Shown one piece after another: positions 11,701 to 24,306 of a stretch of DNA of 64,000 nt. The stretch's first letter is position 1, and every line of letters starts with the position of its first letter. A program made the translations under genes and the position numbers. Below the pieces are notes generated by a model. That model did no database searches. It saw only the letters and a program-made list of their open reading frames with translations, and was not told the origin of the DNA. This stretch comes from Nageia nagi (Eukaryota; Pinophyta): contig JBITNC010000001.1 in assembly GCA_050084985.1 (NCBI GenBank), positions 139,500,001 through 139,564,000 of the forward strand, in the 5' to 3' direction.

Positions 11701-13380
11701 TTCAAATATTTTATATATATTATTTTTTAATATTTTTAAGATAATATTTTTTCCAATTTTATTATATACTAATTTATATATTATACATATTAAATCATAT
11801 AATATAAAAGTAGAAGACTTGAAATTTGATATACAAAAAGATCATATGATAATGATGAAAAAACCTAAAAGTTGGATGTAAAAAAATTAGTAAGTTTAAC
11901 CACCCATCTACTATGCTAGATGAGTCTCAATCAAGGATATAAAAATAGGATATGAGATCAGACCTTCCTAATTCCCATTAATAAATAAGATCAATTGAAA
12001 CTTTATGTGTCAGGATAGTAGATCAAACTTTATTATGGGTTAGGCCATCAATAAATAATAGATTGAAATGGGAGAGGAAAGAAAATTCTGACCTCCTATC
12101 TTATCATGAAGGGGGGGAAATAGGTGGAAAAGGTATCAAAGTCTAATATGCCAAACTATTATTGAATCAAAATCTTGTTAAAAAGATAAATAACAAAATA
12201 AAAATGTTAAAATATAAAAAAGAATAGTTATTCAAGGAATTTAAATTGATGAAAAGTTGATTCATGGAGATAAGAATTAAAGAGAGAACAAAAAAGATTA
12301 ATATAATTTTTTTACAAATTAGTAAAGAGATTAGGTTAATGGTGAGAAGAGATAATGATGGATGAATTTAAATATTTTATTCTTTTATTTCATTTTTCTA
12401 GTTTTTATCATTGTGATGTTATCACAATTGATGTATTTATTTATATTATATGTTTGTTAAAATCATCTTTGATGGGTTATTTTTCTTTTTTTGGTATGCT
12501 CTTTAAATTTTAAAAAATTCATTTTGCATTATCCACATATGTAAAGGGGTGATTTGAACTTGGGGATCCCACATTTAAGATATTTCAACACTCATTTTTC
12601 CATTTCCCTAATATGAATTCTTTTATTGGTTACTAATGAATCAAATATCTTCATCAATTTATAGTTGTGGGTAAGATATGAAATTTGATATAGGTAGCAT
12701 CAATGAAAATATCGTACATTAGACTTAAGCTTTATTTAGAATAATTTAAGATGGATTTTCTATTGGAACCTTCTTTTACATCACTTACCAAATTTAGATT
12801 TTAAGATAGATTATTTATTGATAATTTAATCCATACATTCGTAATTCTATTTTGGAAATATATTAAAATTTGTAAAGAAATTAATTCTTCTCAATTGTTA
12901 TATTTTTCATATATTGTTATGTTCAATTTTATGTTAAACTTGTTTAAGGAGTATGTTGAAGGAAGGGAATCTTTGCATTACCAACTGAAAATCCTCCTAT
13001 GAGGAGAATTTATTAAATTAGATGGCAATAGAAATATTTCTAGTTTTTTCAATATTGTTTATAACACAAATATTTTCACCACACTTCAAGACAAAATATG
13101 CACCCAAAATTTCTTAAAATATACCTACAAAGATTTCTCTTACTCCCTTCATAAAGCCATTACCTAAATACAAACTATCTTATAGACATCATTATCATAC
13201 AAGCCATTGTTACAAAACTCTAGTCCATAAGGCCAGTTACTATAAAGCTACCAATACTAAAAAAACTAAAAAAATATATGTAAATAAAATTTTGTAAGGA
13301 AATGAAGGATTTTACCCTAAAATACCATATAAAAATAAATAAATGTTACATAGTTAGAAACACAGAAATACCAAAATAAA
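11701..13380. other. AT-rich stretch, no gene recognised
   Basis: No protein domain is readable on either strand. A weak SINE candidate lies at 12480-12620 and is listed separately. A homopolymer GGGGGGG run sits near 12111. Confidence 0.4.
12480..12620 (-). mobile_element. Possible SINE fragment
   Basis: On the minus strand a B-box-like AAGTTCAAATCAC (about 12548-12560) follows an A-box-like TGGAAAAATGAGTG (about 12588-12602), and an A-rich end (AAAAAAAGAAAAATA) lies near 12480-12495. No target duplication could be found, so it may be chance. Confidence 0.3.
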
Positions 13381-13399
13381 AGTAAGATTTTAATAAAGA

Positions 13400-14650
13400 G
13401 CATGAAATGAAAGATTTTATTACATCCATGAGACTCAAACATGGTCTATGGGACCCTCAAATTAAAGTTTTGTGCAGGTTATTCCTTCTTCTATTAATTT
13501 GTATGAATAATTTGAGAACTTATTTTATTTCACCATCCTCAAATATCTTTGTCATAGAACCCTTTCCAAGTGTTTCTTTCTATTTTTCATGAATATCTAA
13601 AAAACATGAACATGTATAAATGAAGTGTTCATTTCCTCCTATTGCTATTTGGACATAGTTTGTCTCCTTGTTTCACATTTAAGCCTATGAGAGCTTTTCA
13701 TTATTTGGGTAATCAGATTTTTCTCCTGTTATTTAATTTCAGGTATTATATAACATTTTTATATATGGTCATATGTTGGGTTAAACTTTGCAATGTAGTA
13801 GTCCCTTTTATTGGTTGCATTTTTCCATATTCCCCTTCTAAATTTTTCATTTACATATTACTTGATATCTTTATTGAAGTTTGGGCATTCATTTAAATTG
13901 ATTTCCTAGAGTTGCACCCCTTTTTATATTTGTTTTATCCATGTGGTCTTCCACCTATGTAGTTCTTCATCCCTAGCTACTCTCAGCCATCTATTGTTTT
14001 AAATGATTTCTACTTTTTTTCAAGTAGTAAAATAATTTCTTCTAAAGGGAACATTCCAACTTCACCTAGAATGATTTCATAGGGTGTTGTGGCCTTTATT
14101 TTGATAAAATTTATGATTAGACATTTTTGAATCCTATCAATTTGGCTTCATTTTGTATATTTCATTCCACTAGAGCATATTTCATAGCCATACAACAAAA
14201 TTAGTGTAACAAGTAGGCAAAATAAGTCTTTGGTGGTCTTTCAATCCGACAACTTGACATTCATGCACCTATTTTGAAGTGCATATAGAACTCTCCAATC
14301 ACTTTTTATTCTTTTCATGCTACATGTATTCCAAGTGATCTTGTTATGAAAGTCTAACCTAGGTATTTGTATTCTTCCATTGCCTTTAGAGGTTCTCCAA
14401 AAAACTAAAGTTCAAGTTGTTGCTTCTCTCTATTCATTGAAAAAATCATGATTTGTTTTTTTCTTGTGTTCACTTGCATCCCAACTTTCATACAGAAGAA
14501 TTCTAGAGATTGAAGGTGATCTACTAGATCTTTAGCCATTTTGGCCACAATAATTACATCATCTACATACATAAAATGTTTCATCACACACTTTGCTAAG
14601 TGCATGCCCTCTCCCTAAAATATTTTTATCCATTCTTTTAACATGTAAAT
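13400..14650 (-). pseudogene. LINE reverse transcriptase, C-terminal half
   Basis: The minus-strand frame 14605-14405 reads FMYVDDVIIVAKMAKDLVDHLQ and then a VNTRKKQIMIFS-type stretch: the catalytic YVDD (14558-14569) and the following palm motif of non-LTR reverse transcriptases. Downstream, with stops, follow EYKYLG, LLYGYEIC and RRGIWKN, and at about 13690 HRLKCETRR with a degraded Cys/His region, the usual C-terminus of ORF2. The enzyme nicks target DNA and primes cDNA synthesis from it. The N-terminal RT and the endonuclease are missing, cut off near 14656 by the copia LTR. It might belong to the same family as L1 and L2, but no sequence joins them. Confidence 0.7.
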
Positions 14651-14660
14651 ATACAATTCA

Positions 14661-15161
14661 TGAAGGATTTAAATCTTAAATAACACAATCATAATCTACC
14701 ACGATCACTTGAAAGCTCACTCAAAATATCAATACTCAAAGAATAGCCAATCTCACAAATTGATACAAGATATAAGTTGTTCCTCCAAAATGAAATTACA
14801 TCCACTAACTAAGATTTTTCTCAATCACAAAGATAACTTTCTTAATAGACATATTTCTTCCTCTCTTAATACAAATCCTAGAGAATAACTTGTCTTCATC
14901 TTTTGGTGAGTGTTCATAAGAAGAGGGCCTTCTATTTTTGGAAAAAATCTTCCCTTGGAACACTCTTTTAACCATTGTACAAGAAAATGACATGCTCCAT
15001 CCTTTTACCCAAGGGGCATGCTCATTAGAAGGAATGTAGGATAACTTACATTATCATATTCACTTAAATACTTAAGGTATTTAGGGATATCTTTAAGTAT
15101 TAGTGAATTTAAAAAGAATAACATTAGAAAACCTTACAATAATGCATTATGCATTCTAACA
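14661..15161 (-). repeat. 3' LTR of copia element Cop2
   Basis: On the minus strand the LTR begins TGTTAGAATGC at 15161, immediately after a polypurine tract, and appears to end TTAAATCCTTCA at 14661, about 501 bp. Both ends have the TG and CA expected. It directly adjoins the broken LINE RT, into which the element seems to have inserted. No 5' LTR is present in the window. Confidence 0.7.
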
Positions 15162-15172
15162 CTCCCCCTTAA
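15162..15172 (-). promoter_or_regulatory. Polypurine tract of Cop2
   Basis: TTAAGGGGGAG on the minus strand, directly before the LTR start. It is the RNase H-resistant primer for plus-strand DNA and fixes the LTR border. Confidence 0.8.
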
Positions 15173-16080
15173 TGCAATATTGGGATAGAGTAAATAAGAG
15201 AAAAGAAAGAGAGAGAGTTAGAGAGTTCTCCTCCATATAGATATAATTGAAGATAGAAACTTTTAAATCTTTGTGAAATAAGCAAAATCTTAGTTTCAAA
15301 CTCACTACTTCACCATTCTAACATATGGTTTACAATACAATCATTAACCATAATTGGTTTCAATGTACATAAAATAATCATCCTACCAGAAGTTGACATG
15401 ATAAGCCTCCATGAGCCTACACACCTAAAGTAAGTAACCTACAATCTTAAGATAAAATCTGCAAGCTATGAGTAGTTAAAAAAAGACCAGTTAGATGCAT
15501 CATGTACATATTCATATCAACAAGGATAAATGAATCAAGTAATACCATCCAAAAATTAATCACATAGTTACTTATTGTATAAAAAATATGTGTTTATTAT
15601 TATCATAAATAGAGCATGACAAAATGCACATAGGAGTTCCTCACACATGGATAACTAAATAGTACCAAAAGACACATACAAGTTTTTCATATATGTATAA
15701 CTAAATAGTGCAAAAATGATCCATAATATGCACATACAAATTCCTCCCACATGAATAACTAAATAGTACTAATGATAGTCTATTATATTATGAAGGTGTA
15801 CAAATAATTCAGCACACAAGGAGAACTAACCAAAAAAGGTACATACATAAATCAACACTATATAGCTAAAAATCCTCCTAAGGGTAAAGTTGTCATCACA
15901 AACATGAATTCATCATAAGAATTCAAATTTCAATCCCCCTTTAATGTAACTTCACCAACTCAATAGACTCCCTAAGCTTACTGAATTAAGATTCAATAAG
16001 GTGCTTGGTGATCAAATCAATGGAGTTCAAAGTAGATGAACAATACTACAAGTGTATAATGCCATCCAGAAACTTTTTAC
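15173..16080 (-). other. Cop2 3' untranslated region with short tandem repeat
   Basis: About 900 bp between the RNase H end and the polypurine tract, longer than usual for copia. Near 15627, 15672 and 15731 the unit CACATACAAGTTCCTC followed by ATAACTAAATAGTAC recurs at spacings of about 45 and 59 bp. No reading frame is recognisable. Confidence 0.6.
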
Positions 16081-17560
16081 ATATTTTATTCTTTAATAGA
16101 AAATAATATTCTTAGCTAAAGAAATAATTGATTGAATATCTAAAGAAATATGATATGGAAGAGCTTCCTCATACCTGATTTCTTTCAAAATATGCTTAAG
16201 CCAAATAACCTTTTGGGTTACAATATACATGGCTTGGTATTTAACTTCTATGGTAGATAGAGAAATAATAGGTTGCTTCTTAGAAGCCCAAGAGAGAGCA
16301 CATGAACCAATGCTAAACATATATGCAAAGTTTCATTTCTTGTCATCTCTATCTCCCGCATAGTCAGAATCTAAGAACTTTGAGAGAACAAATAAAGGCA
16401 TCTTGAAATACTTAAGAGCAAGATCCTTCATTCTTGTAACATACTTCAAGATTTGCTTAACAATCTTGATATACTTAATATATAGTTTTTACATGAATCA
16501 TACTATTAGATTCACTACAAAGGCAATATATGACCTAAAAATAGTCAAATAACGAAGATTGTCAAATAATTTTCTATAAGCTATAGCATCTACCAACTAA
16601 GAGTTGGAGCTAAGAGACAAAGTGATTTCAGTAAAGATTGGAATCATAGCAGATTTGCACTCTTTCATTTCAAATTTTTACAAGATGTTTGATATAATCC
16701 TTGCATTGGTACACTTGCATTATAAGGTAGTACTACAAGAGATCAAGATTAGTTATTTCAAATGTTACCTTAAGTTTGGATATGCACTCTTAGATGATTT
16801 CATCATTATTCCCAATGATCAAAAGATGATTGACATAAAGAAGAATCAAGATCATATATTTTTTTTTATTGAAGACATATATATCAGATTTATAGAACCA
16901 CTTAGAGAATCTAAGGTTTGTAAAGTAACCTAAAATCTTCTTACACCATGCTTGCTTAAGTCCATACAATGACTTCTTTAGCTTGCACACAAATGACTTT
17001 TTTCCTTCCATAATAAACCATTATGGTTGATTCATGTAGATTTCCACATCTAAGTCATCATTGAGAAATGGACTCTTGACATTGAGTTGAGAAACTTTTC
17101 ATCCTTAATCTACTAAAAGAGTAAGTATTATCCTCATTATGGGTATTTCTGCTATGTGAGCAAAGGTTTTCTCATAATCAACTCTATATTTTTGAGCAAA
17201 ACCTTTGGCCACTAACATTATCATATATTTATCGATATCCCTAACTTAATTGTATTTAACCTTGTAGATCCACTTATTTTCAATCACATTCCTCTCAATG
17301 AGATAAGTGTCAAATTTTATTTTTCAAAAATACTTCATACTCCAATTTCATGGCTTCCATCTAGCACTCATGCTTTGAAGCTTCTTTCAATGATGAGGGC
17401 TCATTTTTATTATCAATTTTTGTAAATAAATATTTGTTCAAGATCATACTTATTGTTATCCTTTGAGTTGGAGAAATTTTCTACTAGGATGACTAATCTA
17501 AATTGATATTCAACGAATTAAGTGCAATTAAAGAGTCATCTAAATCATCATTATCCTCAT
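16081..17560 (-). pseudogene. Cop2 reverse transcriptase and RNase H
   Basis: RNase H is seen in 16320-16093 as GSCALSWASKKQPIISLSTIE with SIISLAKNIIFY following. RT is clearest in 17011-16790: FVCKLKKSLYGLKQAW, then LYVNHLLIIGN, where the catalytic YVDD has become YVNH (16826-16837), losing both aspartates. Upstream RT is more decayed. The enzyme pair makes and matures cDNA in Ty1/copia particles; this copy cannot work. Confidence 0.85.
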
Positions 17561-18510
17561 TAGAATTAGACTATTTAGGGAGTTCATTAAACTTTACATC
17601 CTTTTATATGAACACTGCTTTATAGGATGGAGAGTAGAACTTGTAGCTTTTATGTTGACTTTCATAGCCCACAAAGATGCATTTTTTAGTTCTTTTGTTC
17701 AACCTTTTCTTTTTCTTAGAAAGAAAGTAAGAGAATACTTCACAACCAAACACCCTAAAGTGAGATATGTTGGGTTTATTTTATTTTCATACCTCAAAAA
17801 GAGTTTTATCTTCAGCAACATTTATAGGATACCTATTCAAGCTGTAAATTATAGTGCTCATAGCTTCACCCCACAAGAAACTAGGAAGATATCCCAACAT
17901 ACATCTAGTCATCTCTATAATTAACCTATTTTTTCTTTCAATAACATTGTGTTGTTGACGAATGTAAGGAATTGTAAACTACCTTTTGATCTCATACTTA
18001 GCATTGTATTCATTAAACCCATTATAGTAACTCACTCCCATTATCAAATATCAACATCTTGAATTTAAAGTTAGTTTGATTTTCAACTAAGACATTAAAA
18101 TCTTTAAACCTATCAAAGTTTTGATCCTTTTGCTCAAGTAGATAACCAAATATTATCCTACTAAAGTCATTGATGAAGGTCTAGACATAAAATGCTCTCC
18201 CAAGCAACATAGTCTAAAATGGACTTACCCATGAAATCTAAATACACAAGCTAAAGAGGTTGGGTTACCCTTGTTGCCTTATCTTTTAAAAATCTTTATC
18301 TATTCATCTTGCCTAGGATGCACTTCTCACATAGACTAATTGTGGATGAAATTGAAGGCCAACCTTCTATAAATTCTTGGTCTTTCATGATTTGAATACT
18401 TTTGTGGTTAAGGTACATAAAAAGCGGTACTAAAGATTACCCCTAGAGCATACATTTGAATAAAGTCATATCTTTGTAGGAATTTAATCCATAATGTAGA
18501 TATCATATTA
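17561..18510 (-). pseudogene. Cop2 integrase with GAG-pre-integrase
   Basis: Minus-strand translation gives LNHKSIQIMKDQEFIEG (GAG-pre-integrase end, about 18420), SLCEKCILGKMNR (zinc-finger cysteines, about 18330), a decayed core, and CIFVGYESQHKSYKFYSPS with AVFI and DVKFNE near 17590-17690, the conserved integrase C-terminal stretch of copia elements. Stops interrupt every part. Integrase would join the cDNA to the host chromosome. Confidence 0.8.
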
Positions 18511-19090
18511 TACATGTTTTATTTTAATGTTACCTCATGAAATGGCTTATTTATTTTTTTCCTTTTTGTCTAGCAATGTACAATTCCTTGTGGGCTTTGT
18601 CCTTCCAAGAGAAATCTTAGAGTTAAACAAAGCTATTCTCTTTCCTTCATCCTTTTTGATAGTAGGTGGAGTTATCCTTATGGTTGGTGTAGATCTAGAT
18701 GTAAGACCTAATAGCCTTTCTTAATGCTCCTTTGTTACCTTTTGATATGTTTGCTTCAATATTTCCTTTCATGGGAGGATGTCTAAAATAATAGTTTTAG
18801 GAAGAACAATAGTCATAGAACATCAAATAGTAAGTTCAAGACCCACCTATTTTTGTCAGTCTCTACTTTTGTGAAAGAGAAGTCCATTGTCAAATTCCTA
18901 ATTAGACTGAGGTTACTTAATATCTCAACATTGTAGTCAATGACGCAGTTATGCATAGGTGATTTTGTTAAAAATGTAGCACAGTAATCTTTGCAATACT
19001 TCTTACCCCTTTTTACTACATTATAATGTTCATCTTTTTTTTTTTTTTTAATTTGTACCTTATCTAACAATTTCGTCTCTTCATCAAAGT
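18511..19090 (-). pseudogene. Cop2 probable gag zinc finger and protease region
   Basis: The open frame 19070-18813 has a Lys-rich start, a KKYCKDYC stretch that could be a damaged CCHC knuckle, and MHNCVIDYN, which fits the WxIDSGxS entry of a copia protease with the catalytic Asp kept and the Gly lost. Assignment relies on position before the integrase and is uncertain. The element is cut at about 19090-19105 by repeat R copy B. Confidence 0.45.
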
Positions 19091-19104
19091 TTTAAATATA
19101 TCTT

Positions 19105-20978
19105 TTTTGCAATTCTCATGCCTCAAAAAAACCAAAAATGGTTAATCTATGAATCTTTTAATACCCCAAAGGAACCAAATAGTGTTATTTTATAGATCTT
19201 TAAATATCCTAAAAGAAAAAAAAAATGTTATGATATGGATCTTTTAGTACCTCAAAGGAACCAAAAATGGTTGCGTTATGGATCTTTACTAAAGAATCAA
19301 AAAATAATTTCATATTGCATACTCTTTACTTTTGACCTTTTCATTTGTTTAAGTTAAATCTTAACCATTATTTAGGTTAGCTTAAAGCTTTCCTATTGAG
19401 TTGTTCTCAATATACTTAAATATTTTATTTTTTACATATTATATTATATTATATCTTTTCATATATATTATCATATATATGTGCATTAATAAAGAAGAAA
19501 TTCATGTATGGATGAAGTGTACTCATGCAATTAGCAAAGTCTATTTCTGAAAGTCCACTCACATGTGCATTACTAAAGAAGAAATTCATGTATGAATAAA
19601 TTGCACTCATGAAAAAAATATTATTTTTAAATAACTCTATTTGTAATTATTTTTTAAAAAAATCCTAAATATAAAAAAAACTCTAAAATTTCAAAATAAA
19701 GATTAAAAATAATATAAACATTAAAATAAATCTATTTTTAATATTAATAAAACCTTAATTTTAAGGAATTGGACATCAAAAACCTACCACTAATTTCACA
19801 ATAGATTTAAGAAATTTATTTTGTTCAAACATGTTTGAACAAAATCAAAATAATAAATAACCATTTGAAAAAAGTATTAAATACATTTTAACAATTATAA
19901 AATAATAATCAAAACTTACAATCAAAAAATTAAATAAAAAATGGAACAACAAATCTTATAATTACAAAAATCAATCTTAAGCTATAATAAAATAAATATG
20001 CAAATAATATATAAATGTAATATCTAAATATCTGTTTGTTTGTTTGCTTGTCTTTTTTTTTTTTAATCAATTTTATTTAATTTCCTTTTACAAAATTTTC
20101 AAATGACTAGTTTCTCAGTACTTTATAAATTAGCTTCTACGCTTGAAAACGTCAAGAGTTCATTTTTGACTCAAATCCAATATATTTTTCTAGCCTCTAA
20201 TAGAAAGCAATCAATACAAATACAGCATAGCAATGTAAATGACAAAAGCTTTTGGTCTGGACTTTCTTAGTAAGCTTACCGACATTATAATTCTACAACT
20301 GGTTTCCATCAAATTTTTGAAACAAAGGAGTGCATTGTAGAATTACATTTTAAAATTTCTAATCTCTCATGAATGTTTATTTTCTGTTGTGAGTTTTTCC
20401 AGTCAACCAAAAGAATACACATAATTGCATTCTAAGTAAATTGCGTTGTTCAAATAAATTTAGTTGGGTTTCTTCATTGTCCATCAAGGAAAATATTTGA
20501 AATTACAGAAAGTCCTCAACATGTAAAGCTATGACTCCATTCCCAGTACAAGTTAAATAAGATGTTAAATCTCATAACAGATAAACTCAGCTCCTAATCT
20601 TGATCAAACCAGACAGACAACATTACAAATTAGGCTTCCAATCACTTGGGGTTCAGACTGTACACTCATCACAAGAATATTGAAGTAAACATCACAGCAC
20701 ACAAAATCATAACTGAACCACACTCAACCTACTGAACTGAATTGGGATACACAGTGACAATCATAACATTTTAACTAGCATCCTTCTCTCGACAACATGA
20801 ATTTTATGGGTAGAGCCTTAGCTGCTAGATTAAGCACTGTTCTTTTCAGTATAAATCTGCCTCTGAATCATGGAAATAACTGGATGATGTTCTACTATAG
20901 ACGTAGAGCACAAGTGTCATAAGAAACCAATTCTTGGTTTTAGAAGAGGCTTCATCTTTGAAAACACACATCGAATGT
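19105..20978 (+). repeat. LTR-like repeat family R, copy B
   Basis: The longest copy of R in the window. It opens with about four units of a 43-bp minisatellite (19110-19320), has the body shared with A and C, and ends at 20978 with CATAAGAAACCAATTC to GCTGATGCA. The inverted copy C (56268-54960) matches 19110 to about 20450, including the TTGGTTTCCATCAAA-like landmark near 20305. The end at 20978 is shared with copy A, so it is a true element end. No coding capacity. It may be a solo or truncated long LTR; the left end lacks a clear TG. Confidence 0.65.
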
Positions 20979-20989
20979 GCTGATGCAGT

Positions 20990-22123
20990 CTAATCTTTCT
21001 TGTATATAGGTGGTGGTAAAATCAGTTGATCGATGTTGAGATTAACTGATTGACANNNNNNNNNNNNNNNNNNNNNNNNNNNNNNNNNNNNNNNNNNNNN
21101 NNNNNNNNNNNNNNNNNNNNNNNNNNNNNNNNNNNNNNNNNNNNNNNNNNNNNNNAAGATAAGCGAATCCGACAAATTCAAATTTTTATATGCGGTCTCT
21201 GAGATTATATTTATAGCTGACCCTTCATCTATCAGAATTCTTTTAAACAATTTCCCATCTACTTTACCCATTATATGTAAAGGTGGATCAAGTCCGCCTT
21301 GTCCATCATTTTTTAATCTTTCTTGTTCGTAGAAGGTAATACTAGGTTGTTGAGATATCTTCAAACTTTTAATTATTGAAATAAAATTATCAGGGTTACT
21401 AATATCCACTTGAATTTCTTGTAGAATTTGATTCATAGCTTCCCTATAACTCCCAGACTATTGTAATAGCTCAAATAAAGTCATCTTAACTGAAGACATC
21501 TTTAATTATCATTGAAGAGCACCCTTTATCGAAACCTTAGGTTGTTGTGGAGGAGGTATAAGTTGTATATTACTTGGATTTGATATCTATTGATTTTTTT
21601 GTGGGTTATCTTGTTTATCCTGATATTGTTGTGCTCTTGTAGCTATACCAATCATGTGTATTGAATCATCTATAGTCCTTATAAATGGTATATCCTTATC
21701 ATTGCATGTATAGTTCATTTGATTTGGGATAATCGCCACATTATTAGCCTAATGTGAAGGTAAGGGATTTTGATATATCCCTAAATTTTGATTCAGAGGC
21801 ACAACTGGATTATCCACATCTATTTTCCCACCATCTATCAAGTCTTGAATTTTATGCTGTAAAGTTCAACATCTATTTGTCTTATGTCCCTTTTGTCTAT
21901 GATAAGCACAAAATTCATTCTCTCTATACTATTTTTTCCCTTTAGCATCAGGATTCTCCGGTTTTATTTCAGGTAATGTAATCATACCATTATCACATAT
22001 TTTTTTAAGTATCTCAGATAATGGTTCTGATAATGGGGTAAAATTTCTCTTAGGCTTAGGTTCGACATTTTCTTCAATTTTTGGAGCTTGACCAGAATCT
22101 TCCATCATAGCTATTTGATTACT
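20990..22123 (-). pseudogene. Gypsy G2 gag tail and aspartic protease
   Basis: On the minus strand, about 21930-21850 reads EFCAYHRQKGHKTNRC and a QHKIQDLIDGGKI-type segment, the His/Cys signature and helix at the end of gag in Tat-type gypsy elements. The open frame from 21436 continues through KSLKISQQPSITF and GLDPPLHIMGKVDG to ILIDEGSAINIIS, the retropepsin active site with catalytic Asp (DEG in place of DGG or DSG). A 100-N gap at 21056-21155 falls inside the protease. Only about 21 codons follow the gap before a stop; repeat R begins there, so RT and integrase are missing. Confidence 0.8.
21056..21155. other. Assembly gap (100 N)
   Basis: One hundred unresolved bases inside the G2 protease frame. 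The frame reads through on both sides, but the true gap size is unknown. Confidence 0.99.
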
Positions 22124-24306
22124 TTATGGTTGTTTACTAGTATTCTCATGTTGATTGCCCTTCTTGTATTCCTTCTTCTTGAGTTTCAATTCTCCATCTT
22201 GAATTTTAACTCTTTCTATAACTACTACCTGTGCAATAGCTTCTTCAAAAGTCTTATGTTGTTGAATTTGGAGAACACTAGCTATTGGTCTTAGACAACT
22301 TTGACTAAACAATTTAACCAATTCTTCTTGTGGTATTGTATAAGGTATACTAGTAAGTATAGCCCGCCAACTTGAGATGTAATCTTGTATGGTTTCATTG
22401 GAAAATTGTTGTAATCTTGTAAGATCTATAATGGAATATTTTTCTTTAATATTGATTCTAAAGTGCTCAAGAAATTGATCAGCCAATTGTTCAAATGTAT
22501 ATAAACAATGTATAGGTAAACCATTATACCAATCCAAGCTTGACCTGCAAGCATCATAGGGAACATATGTAACATCAATGAGTCATCATTGGCTATCTGA
22601 TAACTAGAAAATGCGAATTTTCTCAAGTGTTCTTTGGGATCTTCTCTTCCTTTAAATGGTTCTATTTTAGGAAGTTCAAACCTATAAGGTAATTTCTTTT
22701 TTGGACTTGGATGAATAGGCTCATTACAAATGTTCTTATAATTTAACTTCTTAAGCCCTTGAACATTCATCTCTCAATTCATGAAATCCTTCAAAAAGTC
22801 TTCTAATTCCTTATCAGTTCTTCGACCTTGAGTATGTCTATGATGTCTTTGAGTATTCGGATCCTTTTCTAAGATTGATCTTGACATGTGAGACTCATAG
22901 TCAGAAGGAAATTCTGATGGTGGTGGGGGAAATATTTTAAGAGGTGACTGATGTCACAGACTAGGGATTTTAGGAGGTTCTTGGCATATACTTTTTCCAT
23001 ATAACTCTCTTCCTTTGTAATCAAGTTGTTTCATTTGCTTTTGAGTTTGTTCCACCCAAATTTTAATAGAATCTTGCTTTTGTTTATCATATAATCTTTG
23101 TAATTCTAGTTCTTTATCCCTCTTCTTTTGTAACAAAATGGCTACCTCTTTATCCCTTGCTTCTTGTCTATTTAAGTAAGGATCTCGATATCTCTGTATT
23201 TGACTTCCTTCGAGAGTTTCGGGTTTCCAATTTTTAATCCTTTGATATTCCTCCCACTTATCTTTGTTTTTTTTCTCCATACATAGATGTTGTTCCCTTT
23301 TGATTTTTTCTTTTTCTAATTCTTCAAGTTGTAATTCTCTTAACCGCAGTTGAATCTCATGCTCTTTATGAAGTCTTTTCTTTTCTTGTTCCAGGAATTC
23401 ACTTCTCTCTTTGTTTATTTGTTCTTGTTCTATTAATTTTTTTTTATCCCTCAAAATTTTATCTTCCATTTCTTTTAATTTATCTTCTTGTTCTTGAATT
23501 TTAAGGGCTTCATTATTTCTTCTATTTTCTTCCTCTAGGAGATATTGCATCTCCGTGGCCCTTTTAATCTCATCGGCATATACTTCCATGAATCTTTGAC
23601 TCGTTTTTGTTGTATATAATCATCTTTATTCTTTTAGTTCTTCAAAAGAATGTATCTCTTCTACTACAAATTTAGATGTCCTTCTATCTAATCTTCCCTT
23701 TGAAGAGTAAGATTTTTCTGTTTGCTTTATTGAAGGAGCTCTTTGAGATAAATTACTTGTAGGTATTGCTACTTCATTTTTTCCTAATTTGAGAGATTTA
23801 TGAGAAAGAGGAAGTCCTTCTTTTCTAATCAAAGAACTAACTATTCGACCATCTGGTAATTAATGAATGACTCTATCATAGATAACTTTATATGGTTCAG
23901 TCTCTGGTACTGCTATGGTTCCAGCCTGAGATCTATCCTCATCAATTTCTAAGTTATGACGCCTTTGATCTTGTTTTTCTACATCTCCTGGTACACTAGA
24001 AGATGTCTTAGGAATATCTCTATGATTGGCTAGATGACGACGAATTTCAATTAACTCTTCATCTAACACTTGCATTCTAGACTTAGTAATATGATCCTCT
24101 ATACCTTGTCTTTGTAATTTAGATTGATCATAATCCCAATCTTTATCTTTACCTTCATAACGACCTACCCGTGAATTTGATTCATCTAAAATAGGTCGCC
24201 TCCTAACCGAAGACTCTATCAAATCCATATTATCTGTATCTATTTCTTCTATTTCAAATGGATATTCTTGTATTTCCTTAGCGGCCATACTTCTAGTTTG
24301 AACCAT
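22124..24306 (-). pseudogene. Gypsy G2 gag with long coiled-coil N-terminus
   Basis: The likely start is the ATG at 24304-24306 (MVQTRSMAAKE, a common gag opening). One reading frame runs from there to about 22540, broken only by stops near 23857, 23626, 22954 and 22773, followed by a frameshift near 22540. Order: acidic and charged N-terminal region; 23589-22956, a 211-residue Glu/Lys/Arg-rich stretch that should form a long coiled coil; proline-rich linker; then the capsid-like gag domain with FELPKIEPFKGREDPKEHLRKF and, after the frameshift, WYNGLPIHCLYTFEQLADQFLEHF. Few stops for about 730 codons make this one of the least decayed coding stretches here. Gag builds the particle that packages element RNA. 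Confidence 0.8.

Noticed and set aside
17652-17924. 90-codon plus-strand open frame
   Set aside because: Shadow of the minus-strand Cop2 integrase C-terminus.
19105-20978. Repeat R as the 3' LTR of G2
   Set aside because: G2 begins TGTAGACACC at its 5' LTR; neither end of R resembles this, and R also adjoins unrelated sequence at 8575.
22954-23589. Host coiled-coil gene
   Set aside because: It lies in the same frame between the MVQTRSM start and the gag core of G2, so it is part of the element polyprotein.
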